Assembly: GCF_014203045.1 (NCBI RefSeq)
Contig: NZ_JACHIF010000003.1
Span: forward strand, 434,001 to 498,000
DNA: 64,000 bases
From: Prosthecobacter dejongeii
Lineage (GTDB): Bacteria > Verrucomicrobiota > Verrucomicrobiia > Verrucomicrobiales > Verrucomicrobiaceae
Direction: 5' to 3'
This document shows positions 27,468 through 35,892 of this stretch, piece after piece. Position 1 is the stretch's first letter; each line of letters opens with the position of its first letter. The notes below the pieces were generated by a model, which saw only the letters and a program-made list of their open reading frames with translations, did no database searches and had not been told where the DNA came from. The position numbers and the translations under genes were made by a program.

Positions 27468-28244
27468 TCAGCCTAACTTTCGACACGTAGAACAAATTTC
27501 ATCCCCGGCATCGGTCACACGGAAGTTCAGGGCGGGGTCATCCACCTCGGTTTTTCCGCACACTTTGCACTGGTGGAAGAACGCTGCCCCGCTGTTGGCT
27601 GCCTGGGCAAATTCGTTCCGGCGACTCGCCACCTTGGCAGAGTGGAGGCGGCCTTTGATAAAACCTGGGCCGAAGGCGACGGCGTAATTCAGAAGTGCAA
27701 AGAAGATGGGAATAAGCAGGGCAGGGGAGCCTACGGCATTCAGCCCCAGCGTGGCGGCGGCAAAGATGGCGATCCATTTGATCTTCACTGGCAGGATGAA
27801 AAACAGCAGGATTTCCTCATTCGGGAAAAAGGTAGCAAAGGCAAAAAGTGCCGCGAAGTAAAACCACATGGCATTTGCCTCATAGCCGAAAATGAGGGCT
27901 CCCGTAGCCAGAGAAATCATGCCGCCGATGACGTACAGATTCACCCGGAAGGGCCCCCAGGCCTCATCCAGCCCACGGCCTAGCCACATCATGAAAAGGG
28001 CCCCAATCACGGCAAACAAAGGCTGCTGGCTCGGAATGAAAATGTAGGTGAAAAGCCGCCACACCTGCCCCTGCAGGATGAGGTCCGGCTTCAGCAAAAG
28101 AAACTGCTCATACGCTGGGCGTGACTCATCTCCAATGAAGATAGAAATGATGAGGGTAAAGAGCTGGAGGGCGGCAATCGCCTGGATGATGCCCGGAATG
28201 GCGAAACGGCCGAGACGGGATTCGAGAGAGTCAATCAATGGCAT
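27468..28244 (-). CDS. Rhomboid-like membrane protein lacking catalytic residues, with C-terminal zinc ribbon
   Basis: 258 residues from the ATG at 28244 (upstream frame is not conserved-looking). There are about six helices. The rhomboid signature region GRGLDEAWGPFRVNLYVIGG is recognisable, but the place of the GxSG Ser motif reads YEANAMWFYFAALF and no matching catalytic His is seen. It therefore looks like a pseudo-protease. The C-terminal tail has two CxxC pairs (CKVCGK and CSTCRK) that form a probable zinc ribbon. It sits between apbE and nrdR on one strand. A scaffolding or membrane quality-control role is inferred only from other inactive rhomboids. Confidence 0.8.
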   Translation of the reverse strand: MPLIDSLESRLGRFAIPGIIQAIAALQLFTLIISIFIGDESRPAYEQFLLLKPDLILQGQVWRLFTYIFIPSQQPLFAVIGALFMMWLGRGLDEAWGPFRVNLYVIGGMISLATGALIFGYEANAMWFYFAALFAFATFFPNEEILLFFILPVKIKWIAIFAAATLGLNAVGSPALLIPIFFALLNYAVAFGPGFIKGRLHSAKVASRRNEFAQAANSGAAFFHQCKVCGKTEVDDPALNFRVTDAGDEICSTCRKLG

Positions 28245-28300
28245 GGGTAAAGAGCATACGACTAGCACTCGCCCCTTGCGAATGCGAAGAAGGATTTCCT

Positions 28301-29272
28301 TCACGGTTCCTCCAGCCAAATCACCCTCAGCCCCAGCTTTTGCGCCACTTGCCGGCCTTTTTCTGGCCCGAGGACCATCAGGGCCGTGGCATATCCATCC
28401 GCCAGCGCACATTGCGGGTGAAGGACGGAAACGGAGACCAACCGATGCTCAATGGGCCGCCCTGTGCGTGGATCCAGCAAATGGCTGTAAGTGCGGCCGT
28501 CTTTTTCAAACCGATGCCGGTAACTGCCACTGGTGGCGATGCAGGTCTCCCTCAGCGCTAGAGTTTCGAGGCTTTCGGCCTTGTCCCCGTCGGGTGCCTG
28601 TACGCCGACCCGCCAGGGGTGGCCATCAGGCGCATTGCCTCGGGCTAAAACTTCGCCTCCCAGTTCGAGCAGGAAGTTTTTCAGCCCCCGGTCCTGGAGC
28701 TTTTGGTTCAGTAGGTCCATGGCGTAGCCTTCCGTCACGGCAGCCACATTGATCTGCACCCTCGGATGGTGTTTTTTTAGCCGGGGCGGCTGGGTTTCTA
28801 CCTCCAGTTTGTCCCAGCCTACCAGCGCCAGGGCGGCTTGGATCTCAGGCTCAGTTGGGAGCTGAGTGCGGCGTTCCTTTTGGTTGAATCCCCAGAGGGC
28901 AACCAGGGGCGCGAGGGTGACATCCAGCGCCTCATCGGTTTCCTGGGAAATGCGCTGAGCCAGGGCCACCGTTTCCGCTAAGGCAGCGGGAACTTCTTTC
29001 CACTCCGTGCTCAGGTTTTGATTCCAGCGAGTGAGGTCAGAATCTGCCTGCCAGTGGGAGAGTTCGGCTTCCAGTTTCTGTAAATCCTGGCGGATGACAG
29101 TGGCGATCTCTTGGGCTGTGGTTTCTGGGATCGAGTCGGCGATTTGCAGGCTCCAGGTGGTGCCCATGGTGCTGCCCTGGAGGAGGGCGGGCGGCCTTTC
29201 ACCCCCGCAGCCGGCGAGGCCCAGGCATCCGCAAACGGCCAGGCGAGCCAGGCGGGTGAAAAAAACGTTCAT
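28301..29272 (-). CDS. apbE: FAD:protein FMN transferase (ApbE), lipoprotein
   Basis: 323 residues from the ATG at 29272. A lipoprotein signal has the lipobox LAGC near residue 22. The ApbE core is clear: GSTMGTTWSLQI, VTLAPLVALWGF, a central INVAAVTEGYAMD (the usual GxxKG is varied to AVTEG), LLELGGEVLARG, ATSGSYRHRF and the C-terminal HLLDPRTGRPI. ApbE attaches FMN to Thr/Ser of exported flavoproteins such as RnfG/NqrC subunits using FAD. The AVTEG variation at the usual Lys position is worth noting. It is followed 56 bases later by the rhomboid-like gene. Confidence 0.9.
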   Translation of the reverse strand: MNVFFTRLARLAVCGCLGLAGCGGERPPALLQGSTMGTTWSLQIADSIPETTAQEIATVIRQDLQKLEAELSHWQADSDLTRWNQNLSTEWKEVPAALAETVALAQRISQETDEALDVTLAPLVALWGFNQKERRTQLPTEPEIQAALALVGWDKLEVETQPPRLKKHHPRVQINVAAVTEGYAMDLLNQKLQDRGLKNFLLELGGEVLARGNAPDGHPWRVGVQAPDGDKAESLETLALRETCIATSGSYRHRFEKDGRTYSHLLDPRTGRPIEHRLVSVSVLHPQCALADGYATALMVLGPEKGRQVAQKLGLRVIWLEEP

Positions 29273-29325
29273 AGGGCGGCGGCCGCGTTGATGATACAAA
29301 AACGAAAGCACGGGCCTTTGCAAAA

Positions 29326-30318
29326 TCACTCGCCCGTTTTTCGCCTGTATGTCAGCAGTTGCCCCACGATGTCAGTTAATGCGTTCGATAACTCTGCTAC
29401 CTGTTTTTTGGTGGCGGCATGCAGTCGATTCGTTGGCAAATGATCTGCAATCTTCTTTTGAAGCTCCGTAAGTTCGACTTTCATCTTTTCCAACTTACCA
29501 GCGTTCTCCGCTTTAGACTGCGCTTCCACTTGCTCCGCCATGCGATTAATTTTCATCATATGGCGGATGTGGTTCAATATGCCAACGACAAAGAATATGA
29601 TTGGGAAAATTATCCAACCGTAATAACCTAAGCCGCCTGCGATTACCCACCAAAATTCAGGCGTCATCCACTGGTCTGAAATGGTAGGGATAAAATTCAT
29701 AAAACCCATGACACCATTACTCTTCACTTCTTCTTCAAATTGTTTCAAGAGGGGGGTCTTTGCATATTCCTTTACAGCTTCTTGGAAAATCACAGCGACG
29801 ATAGCCACGACAATAAAAATAGCTCCTCCTGCTAACAAACCGAGACATCCCATCCCAAGGGTAGCGTCCACTGAGGACAACTTCTTGATGTGCTCCTCCC
29901 GCAGTTCATCGGATTTTTTTTCGGCGCGCTTTTGCGTATCCACTTTCAGTGCTGCGAGGGCTTTTTCCATGGCCTGCATCTCTTGAGGCCACTCGTTCAT
30001 GGCGGAATTCTCAGAAGATTGCAAAAATCGACGATGACCATCAACCTGCTGTTTGCAGGCTTCCAACACCATTGAAAGCTGTTCAACTTTCTTGTTAGAC
30101 CAAAACGTTATCGCTAGGTAACCCTTTGTCTCCTCTTCGGTGACTATGGCGTGCAGAACATTCAGAAGCTCAACTCCACTAGGAATGACTTTGGGGTCTA
30201 CCGAGCCGATGATCGGCTCCAAGGTCTTTTTCCATGCAGCAGCGGAGCGACGCAGCTCCACCATGCGCACGTTTGCTTTCTCCAGGCGGCGGGCAGCGAT
30301 ATCAGTGACAGTATTCAC
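29326..30318 (-). CDS. Two-span membrane coiled-coil protein, unknown; second gene of a lower-GC module
   Basis: 330 residues. I place the start at the GTG at 30318, whose GTGA overlaps the stop codon of the upstream gene; a TTG nine bases earlier is possible. The protein is helical with coiled-coil character at both ends (about 5-150 and 265-325). Two membrane segments are visible: GMGCLGLLAGGAIFIVVAIV near residues 155-180 and WWVIAGGLGYYGWIIFPIIF near 225-250. No catalytic motif is seen and I recognise no family. Base composition is clearly more AT-rich than neighbouring genes, suggesting transfer. The tight overlap implies a joint function with the upstream soluble protein. Confidence 0.7.
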   Translation of the reverse strand: MNTVTDIAARRLEKANVRMVELRRSAAAWKKTLEPIIGSVDPKVIPSGVELLNVLHAIVTEEETKGYLAITFWSNKKVEQLSMVLEACKQQVDGHRRFLQSSENSAMNEWPQEMQAMEKALAALKVDTQKRAEKKSDELREEHIKKLSSVDATLGMGCLGLLAGGAIFIVVAIVAVIFQEAVKEYAKTPLLKQFEEEVKSNGVMGFMNFIPTISDQWMTPEFWWVIAGGLGYYGWIIFPIIFFVVGILNHIRHMMKINRMAEQVEAQSKAENAGKLEKMKVELTELQKKIADHLPTNRLHAATKKQVAELSNALTDIVGQLLTYRRKTGE

Positions 30319-31268
30319 AGAGAGCAAAGTTGGGGGTCTGCAAGCATCTGAACATAGACAAGCGGCTCCAGATCAAGCGCTTGTTCAAGGAATTGGCCTG
30401 CATCACTGGCCAGTCCACACCCAGCCGCGTAACGTGCAGCCTCAAAAGTCAGCCACGCATCATTCTTTTTGATCTGGAGAGCTTTCTGAATCGTGGCCAA
30501 GGCGACTTCATTCTTATTCTGCTCCTGCTGCATGAGAGCCTGATGACGCAGGCTTATGATATGCCACTCCACCTGACGTGTATTTGACACATCTGCGTCC
30601 ACGGCACTTAACCTTTGGGCTCTGCCAAAAGCGGCTTCCGCCTCCACATAGTTGCTTTGCAGCTTCCACTTTAAGAAACCGAGATGAAACCATGCCGTGA
30701 AGTCTTGTTTCCCAATCGGATTTTCCACGACTAGTTCAAACAACCGCATGGCATCCTTCCAGTCCTCAATCCGGTCCTCGCCACCTCGCCTCGCGCCCTG
30801 CCGAAGCCATTTTTCACCCTCACGTCGCAGCTCCTTCAACTTTGTCTCGTAAGGACGTTGCAGTGCATCCACAATCAGGCGTAACTGCTGATGATTTTCC
30901 CACATCAGTTGTCCCATTTGGGTCAATGTCTGGCCTATTTCGCTTAGCTTTTCGGAGATCTCGCCGAGTGTCTCGTTGGCCTCGGAAAAATGGTAGCTCA
31001 GAGTATCCAGACCCGCAGCAATATCACCAAGAGCATCATTCTCCATTTCCATCATCTCAACCATTTTGATTGAAGTGCTCAATTGGTTTTGATTGACTCT
31101 AAGCATCTCTGAGGCTTGCGCAGCTTGAGACTTGATCAGGTGACGCATCGAATCGGCGATTTCACCCGAGTTTGAAGCCGCCAATTGCATGTGGTATTCC
31201 AGATCAATCTGACGCAGCTCTTTCGTCTTGTTTTCTATCTCGTAACGAATGCTTGATGGCGTGCTCAT
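30315..31268 (-). CDS. Coiled-coil/TPR-like protein, unknown; first gene of a lower-GC module
   Basis: 317 residues with no signal peptide or membrane helix. The N-terminal half (about 1-165) is heptad-rich, reminiscent of membrane-associated sensing or scaffolding helices (IAAGLDTLSYHFSEANETL and EISEKLSEIGQTLTQMGQL). The C-terminal half (about 175-310) has TPR-like helical repeats, for example FTAWFHLGFLKWKLQSNYVE and DAWLTFEAARYAAGCGLA. It overlaps the next gene by four bases. The pair has low GC, lies between apbE and serA and has no recognised homologous family. A defence or stress-related two-component module is one hypothesis, not shown. Confidence 0.7.
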   Translation of the reverse strand: MSTPSSIRYEIENKTKELRQIDLEYHMQLAASNSGEIADSMRHLIKSQAAQASEMLRVNQNQLSTSIKMVEMMEMENDALGDIAAGLDTLSYHFSEANETLGEISEKLSEIGQTLTQMGQLMWENHQQLRLIVDALQRPYETKLKELRREGEKWLRQGARRGGEDRIEDWKDAMRLFELVVENPIGKQDFTAWFHLGFLKWKLQSNYVEAEAAFGRAQRLSAVDADVSNTRQVEWHIISLRHQALMQQEQNKNEVALATIQKALQIKKNDAWLTFEAARYAAGCGLASDAGQFLEQALDLEPLVYVQMLADPQLCSL

Positions 31269-31402
31269 TCTTCGATGACGTTGCTTTCTCTAGGGCATTT
31301 TGCAAGCGTCTTAGATGAATTTACCGAGGTATGAAGCTAGTCTGTAACAGCGCTACAGTGGTAGTCCAGTCGCCCCTCATCCTCGTCGTATCCAACCAAT
31401 CC

Positions 31403-31434
31403 AAAAAAAGGCCGACGATTGCTCGTCGGCCTTT
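31403..31434 (-). terminator. Terminator of serA
   Basis: GGCCGACGA and TCGTCGGCC pair around TTGC. An A7 run on the plus side gives the U-tract for the minus-strand serA transcript. Confidence 0.9.
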
Positions 31435-31455
31435 CGGGGAGGGTAAATCGGTGAG

Positions 31456-33066
31456 TTAGACCACCACGCAATGCACGCGGCTGATGCCTTCGATGGATTC
31501 CAACTCGCTGATGACGGTCGTGCTCGGGGTCGAATCCAAGGTCAGGAGGGTCAGGGCGGTGCCACCTTCTTTGTTCCGGCTCAGGGACATGTCGGCGATG
31601 TTGATCTTGTGCTTGCCCAAGATGGTGGAGTAGGCGGCGATCATGCCAGGGCGGTCCTGGTTTTCGATCAGCAGCAGGGTGCCTTCTGGGCGCGTCTCGA
31701 TGTGGCGGCCATTGACCTTCACGATGCGAGGCTCCCCAGCGAAGAAGGTGCCGGCGATGCTGGCCGTCTCCGTGCCATTGCTGGCCTGGACTTCGATGAG
31801 GTCCGTGAACTCGCTCGCGTCAGGCACTCGGCTTTCGGTGGTGCGCAGGCCCAGGCCTTCCGCCACGCCATTGGCGTTGATGTAGTTCACCTGCTCAGCG
31901 CCGACGGCGCGCTCCAGGAAGCCTTTCAGCACGGAACGGGAGATGAGCGTGGTGTCTCCGGTCCCTACTTTGCCGCTGTAGCTGATGCTGACGACGTTTG
32001 AGCGGGCCGGAGCGAACTGGGAAAGCAGGCGGCCGAGGAGCTCGCCAAACTTCAGGAAAGGCCCCAGGTCAGCCAGGGTCTTCGGGTCCACGTTCGGCAT
32101 GTTCACCGCGTTCACCACGGTGCCTTGCAGCAGGTGGGCCTTGATGACTTCAGCGATCTCGATGCCGACGTTTTCCTGGGCTTCTTCGGTGGAGGCACCG
32201 AGGTGGGGGGTGAAGACCGTGTTCGGGGCCTTCAGCAGCGGGTAGTCAGCCGGTGGGGGTTCCACCTCGAAGACGTCCAGCGCAGCGCCGGAGATAGTGC
32301 CATCCGTGAGGGCGGCAGCCAGGGCAGCGTCGTCAATCAGGCCACCACGGGCGCAGTTGATGATGCGGCAGCTTTTCTTCAGAGAGGCTAGGCGCTTCGC
32401 ATTGATCATGTGCTTCGTCTCCGGCGTCAGCGGCATGTGCATGGTGATGTAGTCTGCCTGCACGATGGCGGCATCCAGGTCTTCACACAGCTCCACACCT
32501 AGACTTTCAGCGCGGTTTTTGGAAAGGTAAGGGTCATACGCCACCACGCGCATGCCAAAAGCCTTGGCTCGTTTGGCGAATTCTGCGCCGATACGGCCCA
32601 TGCCGAGGACGACGAGCGTCTTGCCATAGACTTCAGTGCCCTGGAAGCTTTTGCGGTCCCACTTGCCGCTGACGATGGTCGCGTGCGCCTGGGGCGTCTT
32701 GCGGGAAAGGGCCATCATGAGGGTGAAGGCCTGCTCTGCGGTGGAGATGGTGTTGCCACCTGGGGTGTTCATCACCACTACGCCGCGCTTGCTGGCGACT
32801 GGGACGTCAATGTTATCCACACCCACGCCGGCGCGTCCCACCACTTTCAGCAGGGGAGCGGCGTCCAGCACCTTCGAGGTGACCTTGGCACCGCTGCGGA
32901 CGATGATCGCGTGGGCATCGCGGGAGGCTTCCACCATGGCGTCTTCCGCCTTGAGATCCATGTTCACCTCGACGGAAAAGGACGGCTCCGCTTTGAGGAG
33001 ATCGATACCTTTGCTCGAAATGGGGTCGTTATTACCGGCGATGAGAATCTTGAACTGCTGGGCCAT
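31456..33066 (-). CDS. serA: D-3-phosphoglycerate dehydrogenase
   Basis: 536 residues, the long form. It starts at the ATG at 33066 (MAQQFKILIAG); upstream open frame is non-conserved. Catalytic and NAD-binding domains include GRAGVGVDNIDV, VLGMGRIGAEFAKRAKAFGM and FTPHLGASTEEAQ. An intervening ASB-type domain follows, then a C-terminal ACT domain (about 460-536) that typically mediates serine feedback inhibition. It catalyses the first committed step of serine biosynthesis, oxidising 3-phosphoglycerate with NAD+. It is flanked by strong terminators on both sides, so it is monocistronic. Confidence 0.96.
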   Translation of the reverse strand: MAQQFKILIAGNNDPISSKGIDLLKAEPSFSVEVNMDLKAEDAMVEASRDAHAIIVRSGAKVTSKVLDAAPLLKVVGRAGVGVDNIDVPVASKRGVVVMNTPGGNTISTAEQAFTLMMALSRKTPQAHATIVSGKWDRKSFQGTEVYGKTLVVLGMGRIGAEFAKRAKAFGMRVVAYDPYLSKNRAESLGVELCEDLDAAIVQADYITMHMPLTPETKHMINAKRLASLKKSCRIINCARGGLIDDAALAAALTDGTISGAALDVFEVEPPPADYPLLKAPNTVFTPHLGASTEEAQENVGIEIAEVIKAHLLQGTVVNAVNMPNVDPKTLADLGPFLKFGELLGRLLSQFAPARSNVVSISYSGKVGTGDTTLISRSVLKGFLERAVGAEQVNYINANGVAEGLGLRTTESRVPDASEFTDLIEVQASNGTETASIAGTFFAGEPRIVKVNGRHIETRPEGTLLLIENQDRPGMIAAYSTILGKHKINIADMSLSRNKEGGTALTLLTLDSTPSTTVISELESIEGISRVHCVVV

Positions 33067-33150
33067 AGGGGCGGGCAGAGTAGGCGACTTTGTCGGGGTC
33101 GCAAGTGGCAGGTGCATCTCTCGCAGGAAACTGCGGGGCTCATTGCCCAC

Positions 33151-33182
33151 AAAAAAGCCCGCCCTCACTGTGGAGGGCGGGC
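33151..33182 (-). terminator. Terminator of the DUF1080 gene
   Basis: GCCCGCCCTC (33157-33166) and GAGGGCGGGC (33173-33182) form a perfect ten-base-pair stem. The plus-strand A6 at 33151-33156 is the U-tract for the minus-strand gene ending at 33202. Confidence 0.92.
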
Positions 33183-33201
33183 CTGGAAGGTCAGTGCGGT
33201 C

Positions 33202-34197
33202 TCACTTCACCACCGGGCGCAGCACCATGTTGCGGAAATCCACATTGGTGTGGTCACCCTGGAGAAAGAGGGGGCCGGGCTTGAATTCGTCACTGGTCAG
33301 AGCACCGCCGGTGCAGCCGAGCACAGGCTGGTTATCAATGATGGTTTTGCCATTGAGGATCACCGTCAGATGACGGTCCACCAGGGTAATGTCCATGGTC
33401 TGCCATTCGCCGATGGCTTTTTCTGCGGCTACCGAGGGGGTAATGCGGCTATATAGGGCACCCATGTGGTGGGAGTCGAGAGGACGGCCAAAGCTTTCCA
33501 TCACCTGCACTTCATAAACGCCACGCAGATAGATGCCGCTGTTGCTGTTTTCCTGGGTGCGGACTTCCAGCTTGAGATTGAAGTCTTCAAATTCCGCCTC
33601 CGTGCGCAGGTTGCCGAAGTGTTTGCCGGGCTCTTTCACCACGCGGTTGATCAGGGCTCCGTCTTCGACGCCCCAGCCATTGAGGTCATCCTCCTTGACC
33701 AAGCGCCAGCCGCTGAGGTCCTTGCCATTGAAGAGGTTGATCGGCTCGCCAAACTTCACCTTGGATAAATCGGGTGTCGCTGGGATGGCTGGGATGCGCT
33801 TGCCGGTGAATTCGGCTTGGCCGAAGGGTTTGCCATCGGCCTTAGTCTTTACGGTGTTGCCCTTGAGGCTATCGCCAGAAACGGTGACGGTGAGCGTTTC
33901 GGTCACTTTTTCAGTGATCTCTTTGCCTGCCTTATCCTTGCGCTTGGCATTGGAAAGGCGGGTGACGACGAGGTTGTCACCCTCGATCTTCGTGCCATCG
34001 GTCGGCAGCACACTGCCGCCACCCCAGAGGATGCTGGAAGAAAGAGCACCGCCCTTTTCCTCCACGCCCAGCCAGCCAGCGCGATCACCCTGGAGGGTGA
34101 GCGCCCAGCGGCCCGTGAAGGGATTTTCAGCAGCCTGGGCCAGGGAGGTAAAACCGAGGGTGGCCAGAAGGAGGAGATGACGGCGTTTGGTAATCAT
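33202..34197 (-). CDS. Secreted DUF1080 / 3-keto-disaccharide hydrolase domain protein
   Basis: 331 residues from the ATG at 34197. A signal peptide ends near AQAAE. An N-terminal beta domain (about 25-120) precedes the C-terminal DUF1080 (3-keto-disaccharide hydrolase) domain, recognised by INLFNGKDLSGWRLV, NSGIYLRGVYEVQV and GEWQTMDITLVDRHLTVILNG. It is a jelly-roll fold that acts on or binds sugars outside the cell and is very common in Verrucomicrobiota/Planctomycetota. Gfo/Idh-type oxidoreductases that could make 3-keto sugars are elsewhere in the window (6448 and 8116), a plausible functional link that is not proven. Confidence 0.9.
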   Translation of the reverse strand: MITKRRHLLLLATLGFTSLAQAAENPFTGRWALTLQGDRAGWLGVEEKGGALSSSILWGGGSVLPTDGTKIEGDNLVVTRLSNAKRKDKAGKEITEKVTETLTVTVSGDSLKGNTVKTKADGKPFGQAEFTGKRIPAIPATPDLSKVKFGEPINLFNGKDLSGWRLVKEDDLNGWGVEDGALINRVVKEPGKHFGNLRTEAEFEDFNLKLEVRTQENSNSGIYLRGVYEVQVMESFGRPLDSHHMGALYSRITPSVAAEKAIGEWQTMDITLVDRHLTVILNGKTIIDNQPVLGCTGGALTSDEFKPGPLFLQGDHTNVDFRNMVLRPVVK

Positions 34198-34260
34198 GGT
34201 CGGAACGGAAAGAGAGAACGTCACCAGACAGGGGTGGTCTTGCGATGCAAGCCGCTAAAT

Positions 34261-34875
34261 TCAAACCAACACCGATTGGGAATGTGCTTTCGGGGCTGCA
34301 TAAATCACCGCTTCAGCATTGGCCACGGGATTGGCGAGTCGAAAGTCTAGATACCCCTCGATAAAGTGGGCATCCACTTCCGCCTCGGGGTGCAGGCAGC
34401 GCCACTGCACGGCATTGATGAAAAAGCTGTGGGTGAAGATGCAGATGTGGCGCTCATGCCGCGTCGTGAGGCGCTCGATCAAATCATCCACACGAGCCAT
34501 GAAGCTGGCGAAACTCTCCGCCCCTGCGCCTTCACAATGTGAAGGATCACGGCGCTGCCAGTACGCACGGGCTCCCGGCGTGCGCTGGTCCTCCGTGGTG
34601 TTCGCATACTGGACTTCATTCAGGTAGGTGAATTCATGCACGGGCCAGGTCTCCACGGGGACTGCTGGAAAGCGGGCGCACAACGGAGCCGCCGTCTGGT
34701 GCGTGCGGATGTAGGGTGAGACGACGATGAGATCTGGAGGCCGCAGGAACTGCGCCACTAATGCCAGCGCCTGGTCTTCCCCGCGCTTGCTGAGTGGGAT
34801 GCAAGCTGGCGTTTTGGAGACGCCGCCAGAATTGGCGATGCTTTCACCATGGCGGATGAGTTGGATCAAAGGCAT
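34261..34875 (-). CDS. Histidine phosphatase superfamily protein (phosphoglycerate mutase-like)
   Basis: 204 residues from the ATG at 34875. The RHG motif LIRHGESIAN is at the N-terminus. A partner His occurs in IFTHSFFINAVQ near the end, and VVSPYIRTHQTA is the conserved second Arg region. These enzymes remove phosphate through a phospho-His intermediate. The frame continues upstream across the next gene, but those residues are antisense to that gene and not homologous. It is 22 bases downstream of the PPP-family phosphatase, so the two form an operon. The substrate is unknown. Confidence 0.88.
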   Translation of the reverse strand: MPLIQLIRHGESIANSGGVSKTPACIPLSKRGEDQALALVAQFLRPPDLIVVSPYIRTHQTAAPLCARFPAVPVETWPVHEFTYLNEVQYANTTEDQRTPGARAYWQRRDPSHCEGAGAESFASFMARVDDLIERLTTRHERHICIFTHSFFINAVQWRCLHPEAEVDAHFIEGYLDFRLANPVANAEAVIYAAPKAHSQSVLV

Positions 34876-34897
34876 TCGTAGAGGCTGGGGAGAGGAT

Positions 34898-35821
34898 TTA
34901 AAGAGTCGCCGTGAGGTATTTTTGGGCACTGAGCTTTTGCTCACCGTCCCAACGATAGGCCACCAGCGGGCCTTCGCGCGCTGCGCTGTAATCCAGACAG
35001 GCGATGTTGTCAGCCAGCGGTGCTTTTTCTTTGTGCGGCGGCATCCAGTAGTGGCCGCAGAAAACAGGCGGTTCCTCCGGCAGGTAGCGTGGGATGCGCT
35101 TGAGGTTAAAGCTTTCCGCCTCACCTTCCGCATCAAAAGGTTCCGGCATGGCCAGGGCGGTGACTCGCGCGGTCTCTGGGATGTCCCACCAGCGGACCCG
35201 CACGCTGCGGCGGGGAATGTTTTCTTTATCGTGATACACCAGTCCCGCAGGCATCGAAAGCTCCGGCCCTTTGAGCGCATTTTCAGCAGCACGAAATTCC
35301 GGTGTGCCCCGCGTGGCACAGGCCAGGAGGAAGTCTGGATCTTCGATGCTTTTTCCCGCCAGTCGGGGCAGGCGCTTGCCATCCCAGCAGGCATGCACAG
35401 CGCGCAGGCCGCCCAGGTCTAAAAACATGGGCAGGCGCTTCATCCACAGCAGCCACTCCTGCCACTCGGTCGGGTGATTTTCAAACTGCGCCAGGGTCTC
35501 CAGTTGCCCTCCGCGGTTCTGCTTTTCACTGCGAAGAAAACCACCCAGTCCATTCGGCGTGAGGGCACAGATGCAGTTGTATTCGTGATTGCCCATGATG
35601 GCCAGGGCATCGCCCCCCTCCACCATGCCACGCACGGTGTGCAGCACCTCGCGGATGGCCGGGCCACGGTCAATGTAGTCACCCAGGAAGATCACCTGCC
35701 GCCCTTCTGGGTGGCGGTGGCTATCCCCTTGTGGTTTATAGCCCAGGTGCTGGAGGAGAGCTGCCAGTTTACCGTGCTGGCCGTGGATGTCTCCGATAAG
35801 GTCGTAAGCTTGCTGTTTCAT
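34898..35821 (-). CDS. PPP-family metallophosphatase (PrpE/ApaH-like)
   Basis: 307 residues from the ATG at 35821. The three metal-site motifs are present: YDLIGDIHGQHG, FLGDYIDRGP and IMGNHEYN, plus VHACWDG and FCGHYWMPP carrying later His ligands. This is the bacterial PPP branch that includes PrpE/ApaH-like dinucleotide and protein phosphatases; which activity applies cannot be told. It is divergent from the LysR gene (72-base gap) and followed by the histidine phosphatase gene. Confidence 0.88.
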   Translation of the reverse strand: MKQQAYDLIGDIHGQHGKLAALLQHLGYKPQGDSHRHPEGRQVIFLGDYIDRGPAIREVLHTVRGMVEGGDALAIMGNHEYNCICALTPNGLGGFLRSEKQNRGGQLETLAQFENHPTEWQEWLLWMKRLPMFLDLGGLRAVHACWDGKRLPRLAGKSIEDPDFLLACATRGTPEFRAAENALKGPELSMPAGLVYHDKENIPRRSVRVRWWDIPETARVTALAMPEPFDAEGEAESFNLKRIPRYLPEEPPVFCGHYWMPPHKEKAPLADNIACLDYSAAREGPLVAYRWDGEQKLSAQKYLTATL

Positions 35822-35892
35822 TCCACTCGCACCCTGCCACAGAGCTGAGCTTGAAAAACATCGGTATTTGCAGGATACATGACTCAACAGTC

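Noticed and set aside
34876..35394. Upstream extension of the histidine phosphatase frame
   Set aside because: It is in the same strand but overlaps the PPP phosphatase in another frame; only the part from the ATG at 34875 is homologous.
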